Positions 20,601 through 23,806 of a DNA stretch of 23,806 nucleotides are shown here, piece by piece (positions within the stretch are counted from its first letter, which is position 1; the number at the start of each line of letters is the position of its first letter). Origin of the DNA: Hysterium pulicare CBS 123377. Lineage: Eukaryota > Ascomycota > Dothideomycetes > Hysteriales > Hysteriaceae. Below the pieces are notes generated by a model. That model had not been told where the DNA came from and did not search any database. It saw only the letters and a program-made list of their open reading frames with translations. A program made the position numbers and the translations under genes. The stretch covers positions 1 to 23,806 of the forward strand of contig AJFK01000255.1 of assembly GCA_000467715.1 (NCBI GenBank), read 5' to 3'.

Positions 20601-22292
20601 AAGAAGCTCGATCAGCTATTTAGAGACCTCGAACAGGTTCAGTCAGAAACATCCTCCTCGCTTGAAGATGCGATTGTACCGTCAAAGACCATCAGCGACG
20701 GGAAAAAAGAGAAGTCAACATTGGGACTCGGTCTTGCTGTGGTTGCGCGTATTGTGCGGAATATGAATGGACAACTACGGCTCAAATCTGAAGAGGGCAA
20801 AGGATCTCGCTTTGTGATACAATTCCCCTTTGATTTGCCCGACTCGGAAATCAAAGAGAGCCCTCCACCTATGTCGCCAGAGGGATTACACACTCCGCAA
20901 CCCGGCACTCCTCAGCCAGAAGGGGAAATCACACTTGTTTCCAGAGACCTAGCAGGCAGAGACTCCGGTAGCGAGACAGTGACCCGCAAAGAAAGTGCCG
21001 AAAGTCTCACCAGTAAAACCAGCCTAAGGAGCTTCAAGAGCGGTTCAAGCATCAAAAGTGCGAGGAGCGATGTCGATAGGCTTATTGAGGCAATACAAGA
21101 ACCTCATCTAGTTGAGAAGCGTCCAAAGCCTGGCGAGCGACGCCTGAGTAATAGATCCGCACAGCCGACTCTGAGGAAGAGTGGCAGCGTTGGAAGTCTG
21201 AACAGAAGCAATCCATCCTCGCCAAGAGGGAGTCGCTCTAAAAGTATTGAACAATCGGAGCGTGTGGGCCCGAAAGTTCCTGTGCATCAGCGATCGACGG
21301 AGGTGCAGAATCCAGGAGAAGAAAAACTACTTCATTCGGGAACATCAGTCAAGGCAATCAAGGTTCCAGATGATGCTTCATCACCCGTGGACAATAATGC
21401 TTCTCGATCGATATCTGGCGTGCTGGGCGAGGTTCCCGATAGTCCTCTAGAGCATGTAGACCCCTTTTCAGCAGAAAATATGCATGTACTTGTAGCGGAA
21501 GATGATCCTGTCAACAGCAAAATCGTCACAAAGAGACTGGAGAAACTTGGCCACCACATCTATCTGACTGTTAACGGGGAGGAATGCGCTAGTGCATTCG
21601 GGGACAAGCCCAAGAACTTTGACGTCGTCTTGATGGACATGCAAGTAAGTCAACCGAGGCGGAACATCTCAGGTGCCTTTTACTCATAACTGTCTCTTTT
21701 TTAGATGCCCATAGTTGATGGCCTTACCTCCACGAAAATGATTCGGTCATTTGAAAAGACTCACCCTAGAGCCCTATCCCCGCGAGCCTCCGCCAACGGT
21801 CGGATACCTATCATAGCCGTGTCAGCTTCTTTGCTTGAAAAGGAAAGGCAAAAATACATTGATGCTGGTTTTGATGCCTGGATCCTCAAACCCATATCTT
21901 TTCCCCGGTTGAGTGAGCTGATGATAGGTATTGTTGATGCCACAATCCGTGAGAAACTACTCTACGAACCCGGTCAATGGGAAAAGGGGGGTTGGTTTCA
22001 TCGGGGACAAGCAAACGCACAAGATATCAACACCGCTCCATCAGGCCAAACTCCTATCACCAATCCATCTAAGTCGGTCCGAGCTGCCGCTTCTTCAGAT
22101 GAACCCACTAAGAGTGATACTCCAGGCGAGATTTCTGATGAACAAAAAGGACCTCCAGAAGAGCAATTGAAACAACAATCCGGTTCGTCGTCAAGTGCTA
22201 AACGTATGCATTATGAGGATACTCCGGGAGACACTGAGGACACCTCCCAGATCACACCTACACGGCCTATAGCAAGTCCTGATCCTATATGA
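17682..22292 (+). CDS. fphA: Fungal phytochrome, hybrid histidine kinase (red-light receptor)
   Basis: Exon 1 is 17682-21644, the intron is 21645-21704 (60 nt, GTAAGT...TTTTTTAG), and exon 2 is 21705-22292, giving 1516 aa. I chose the first ATG in frame (MSQPSSSRPD). After a disordered N-terminus of about 215 residues come PAS with the biliverdin-attachment Cys236 (RCEDEPIHIPGAVQGFG), GAF (about 436-606, PASDIP, SPIHLKYL), PHY (about 620-785, tongue EPRKSFKTW), HisKA with phospho-acceptor His816 (NSAHEVRTPLN), HATPase (about 917-1053: N box ANAIKN, G1 DTGVGM, G2 GLGLA), a Ser-rich linker, and REC (about 1266-1395: Asp1274/1275, phospho-acceptor Asp1319, Lys1383). All catalytic and chromophore residues are present. 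Fungal phytochromes of this class signal through a histidine phosphorelay and the Hog1 pathway in response to red light and temperature. The symbol follows Aspergillus FphA by similarity. Confidence 0.95.
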
Positions 22293-23806
22293 TTGCTTAA
22301 TTCTCATCGCCTCGTCCCAATACCAAACTACGCTTCCGAGACCGCCTTCATCCTCGGTACTTTTTCATATGAATCTCTCCAATCCCTACAAAATCCAATG
22401 CCCTCAAGCACTTGCATTGAATGCAATTTCCTTTTGGCATACAAAGCGTGGCGTTGCTGGTTCTTTCACTAGCGGGTGTTCACCGGTCAGTATAGATACT
22501 TACCCTCGCTGGCCTAGTTAGATCGTATTTCCTTCCTGTGAAATTCGGGGTCAATGGGAAATGGCTTAGAAACTCGTTGAGCTCGCTTCTAATCCGGCGA
22601 ATCATTGGCGAGAATGCCATTCATGGTTTTATTTCTTCTAGCGTACGTAATGTACACGTAAATGACCATCATGCATCTCATGATCCTGTATGCATTTTGG
22701 GGGAACTAGAGCGCCTTTTCTACGGCTTCTTGGCGCGTTTCTCCACTCGGCCAGGAAGGGGCTGAGGGAATAGACACAGGCTTAGAAGAACGGATGTTGT
22801 CTGAGCTAGACTCGGTGCTATTTGTATCCCTGGAAGGGGGGAAGCCAGTATAGTTCAGTTGCAAGAACGAAGTGACGAATATAAACTTAATCAGTCAATC
22901 TCGATCCCATTCTTTACTTGCGCGTGCATACAGTACGTGTGCCTTTCACGCATCTTTCTAAACAACTAGATCCAGACTACGGCGACTTCCCCCTTTTTCG
23001 CTTTCGTTCCCGTAAGGCCCACCAAAGAGTCTAAGGAACTCACCGCGAGAACCATGGATGGACTGTAAGGCTTACTGGGGCTTGTTTCACTTCACCCGCA
23101 TACCCGGTTCTAGCATTAACCCTGCCTTGTGTCTGCTACCCACTTTTCTTACTTTCCTTTCCAGTCTTTGCAAAGACGTAGTCAGTAGTTAAGGAGGTAG
23201 GTTATGACAGCTCAGACCTGTGCAACGGTGGGCCACTTGTTTCAGGTTGCTCCATACGCTAAGTTAGAGAACCGGGCGTGGGAAAAAGCTTCAGCATGAC
23301 AATTCATTATTTCGATATATATAGGAGAGAGCTTTGGATTCGGTGTGAGTCTTGCAATGGGGAATATGATGATTACAACTACATGAACTGAATAGTAAAT
23401 CTCACGCGCGCTCTAATGAGGAGGTTGGACGAACAAGTGGTGCTGCACCATTGTATTCTATGAAGGAAAGCTTGCCGCAGAAGGTCAAATGATGAAGTCA
23501 CATAGTAATCATCCATAACCTTACTTTCAACGTAGCTGCACGCAACAGAAAAGAATGGAAAAGAGAGTCTATACGCAACGTTGTGGCGGCGGCGGGGAAA
23601 GACTGGAACAAAGGAGGGGTGGTATTGTACGACGCTCGGCTGGCTTTATAACCAAGTAGTATCTTCCTTTGTGTATTTCTATTGTGCAGGTGACGTTGTT
23701 TTAGGTGAATAGTATACCAGTTCGGGAAATTTGACGAGAGATGTCAGATGCCACGGAGTAGCTTTCATAATATCTTGTGATAGATGATGGCCCCCCCCCC
23801 CCCCAA
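22293..23806. other. Intergenic region to the window end, no recognisable gene
   Basis: About 1.5 kb downstream of the phytochrome gene. Frames such as plus 22538-22765 lack coding character. An AATATAAACTTAATC stretch near 22877 could serve the phytochrome 3' end. CT-rich patches at 22980-23170 resemble promoter or leader sequence of a gene beyond or within the region, but I could not assemble exons. Confidence 0.45.
23791..23804 (+). repeat. Run of 14 C at the window end
   Basis: A homopolymer of 14 C followed by AA forms the last bases. It may be a natural tract or a place where the assembly stopped. Confidence 0.8.

Noticed and set aside
22538-22765. 75-codon plus-strand frame after the phytochrome
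   Set aside because: No domain, no splice support and an ordinary length for a chance frame.

Overview
The window is nuclear DNA from a filamentous ascomycete (Pezizomycotina). The support is the gene content (a Swf1-type DHHC palmitoyltransferase, a Rap1-type telomere protein, and a fungal phytochrome hybrid histidine kinase), many short GT-AG introns (45-60 nt, several with CTAAC/CTGAC-like branch sites), CT-rich leaders, and long disordered proteins rich in Ser, Pro and Gln. I cannot name the species. There is no prokaryotic signal, CRISPR array, rRNA gene, or intact transposon, and I saw no convincing tRNA.

Left part (1-6 kb). A minus-strand coiled-coil protein gene runs off the left edge (1-1739). 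Next comes an orphan minus-strand coding tail (2553-2702) and a plus-strand gene of unknown function whose frame holds together only with two introns (2874-4154). A minus-strand gene relic with an internal TAG follows (4278-4577). The remaining 1.7 kb looks non-coding.

Middle (6-14 kb). A 750-residue coiled-coil and low-complexity protein gene (6296-8757, plus) converges on the SWF1 gene (9132-10469, minus). SWF1 is divergent from a RAP1 gene (10748-13687, plus) across a 278 bp shared promoter that carries an ACGCGT box. RAP1 has BRCT, Myb, a middle helical module, an HMG-box-like module and a C-terminal RCT domain.

Right part (14-24 kb). After a small uncharacterised minus-strand reading frame (13830-14289) there is a minus-strand gene (14380-16245). 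It encodes a Hal3/PPCDC-type flavoprotein domain that has lost its catalytic residues, joined to an F-box-like motif and ankyrin-like repeats with a Trp-Trp signature. It is transcribed away from a complete phytochrome (17682-22292, plus: PAS-GAF-PHY-HisKA-HATPase-REC), with about 1.4 kb of shared upstream DNA. The final 1.5 kb has no recognisable gene and ends at a run of 14 C.

The most interesting item is the degenerate flavoprotein/F-box/ankyrin fusion and its head-to-head position with a biliverdin phytochrome. Any functional link between them is inference.
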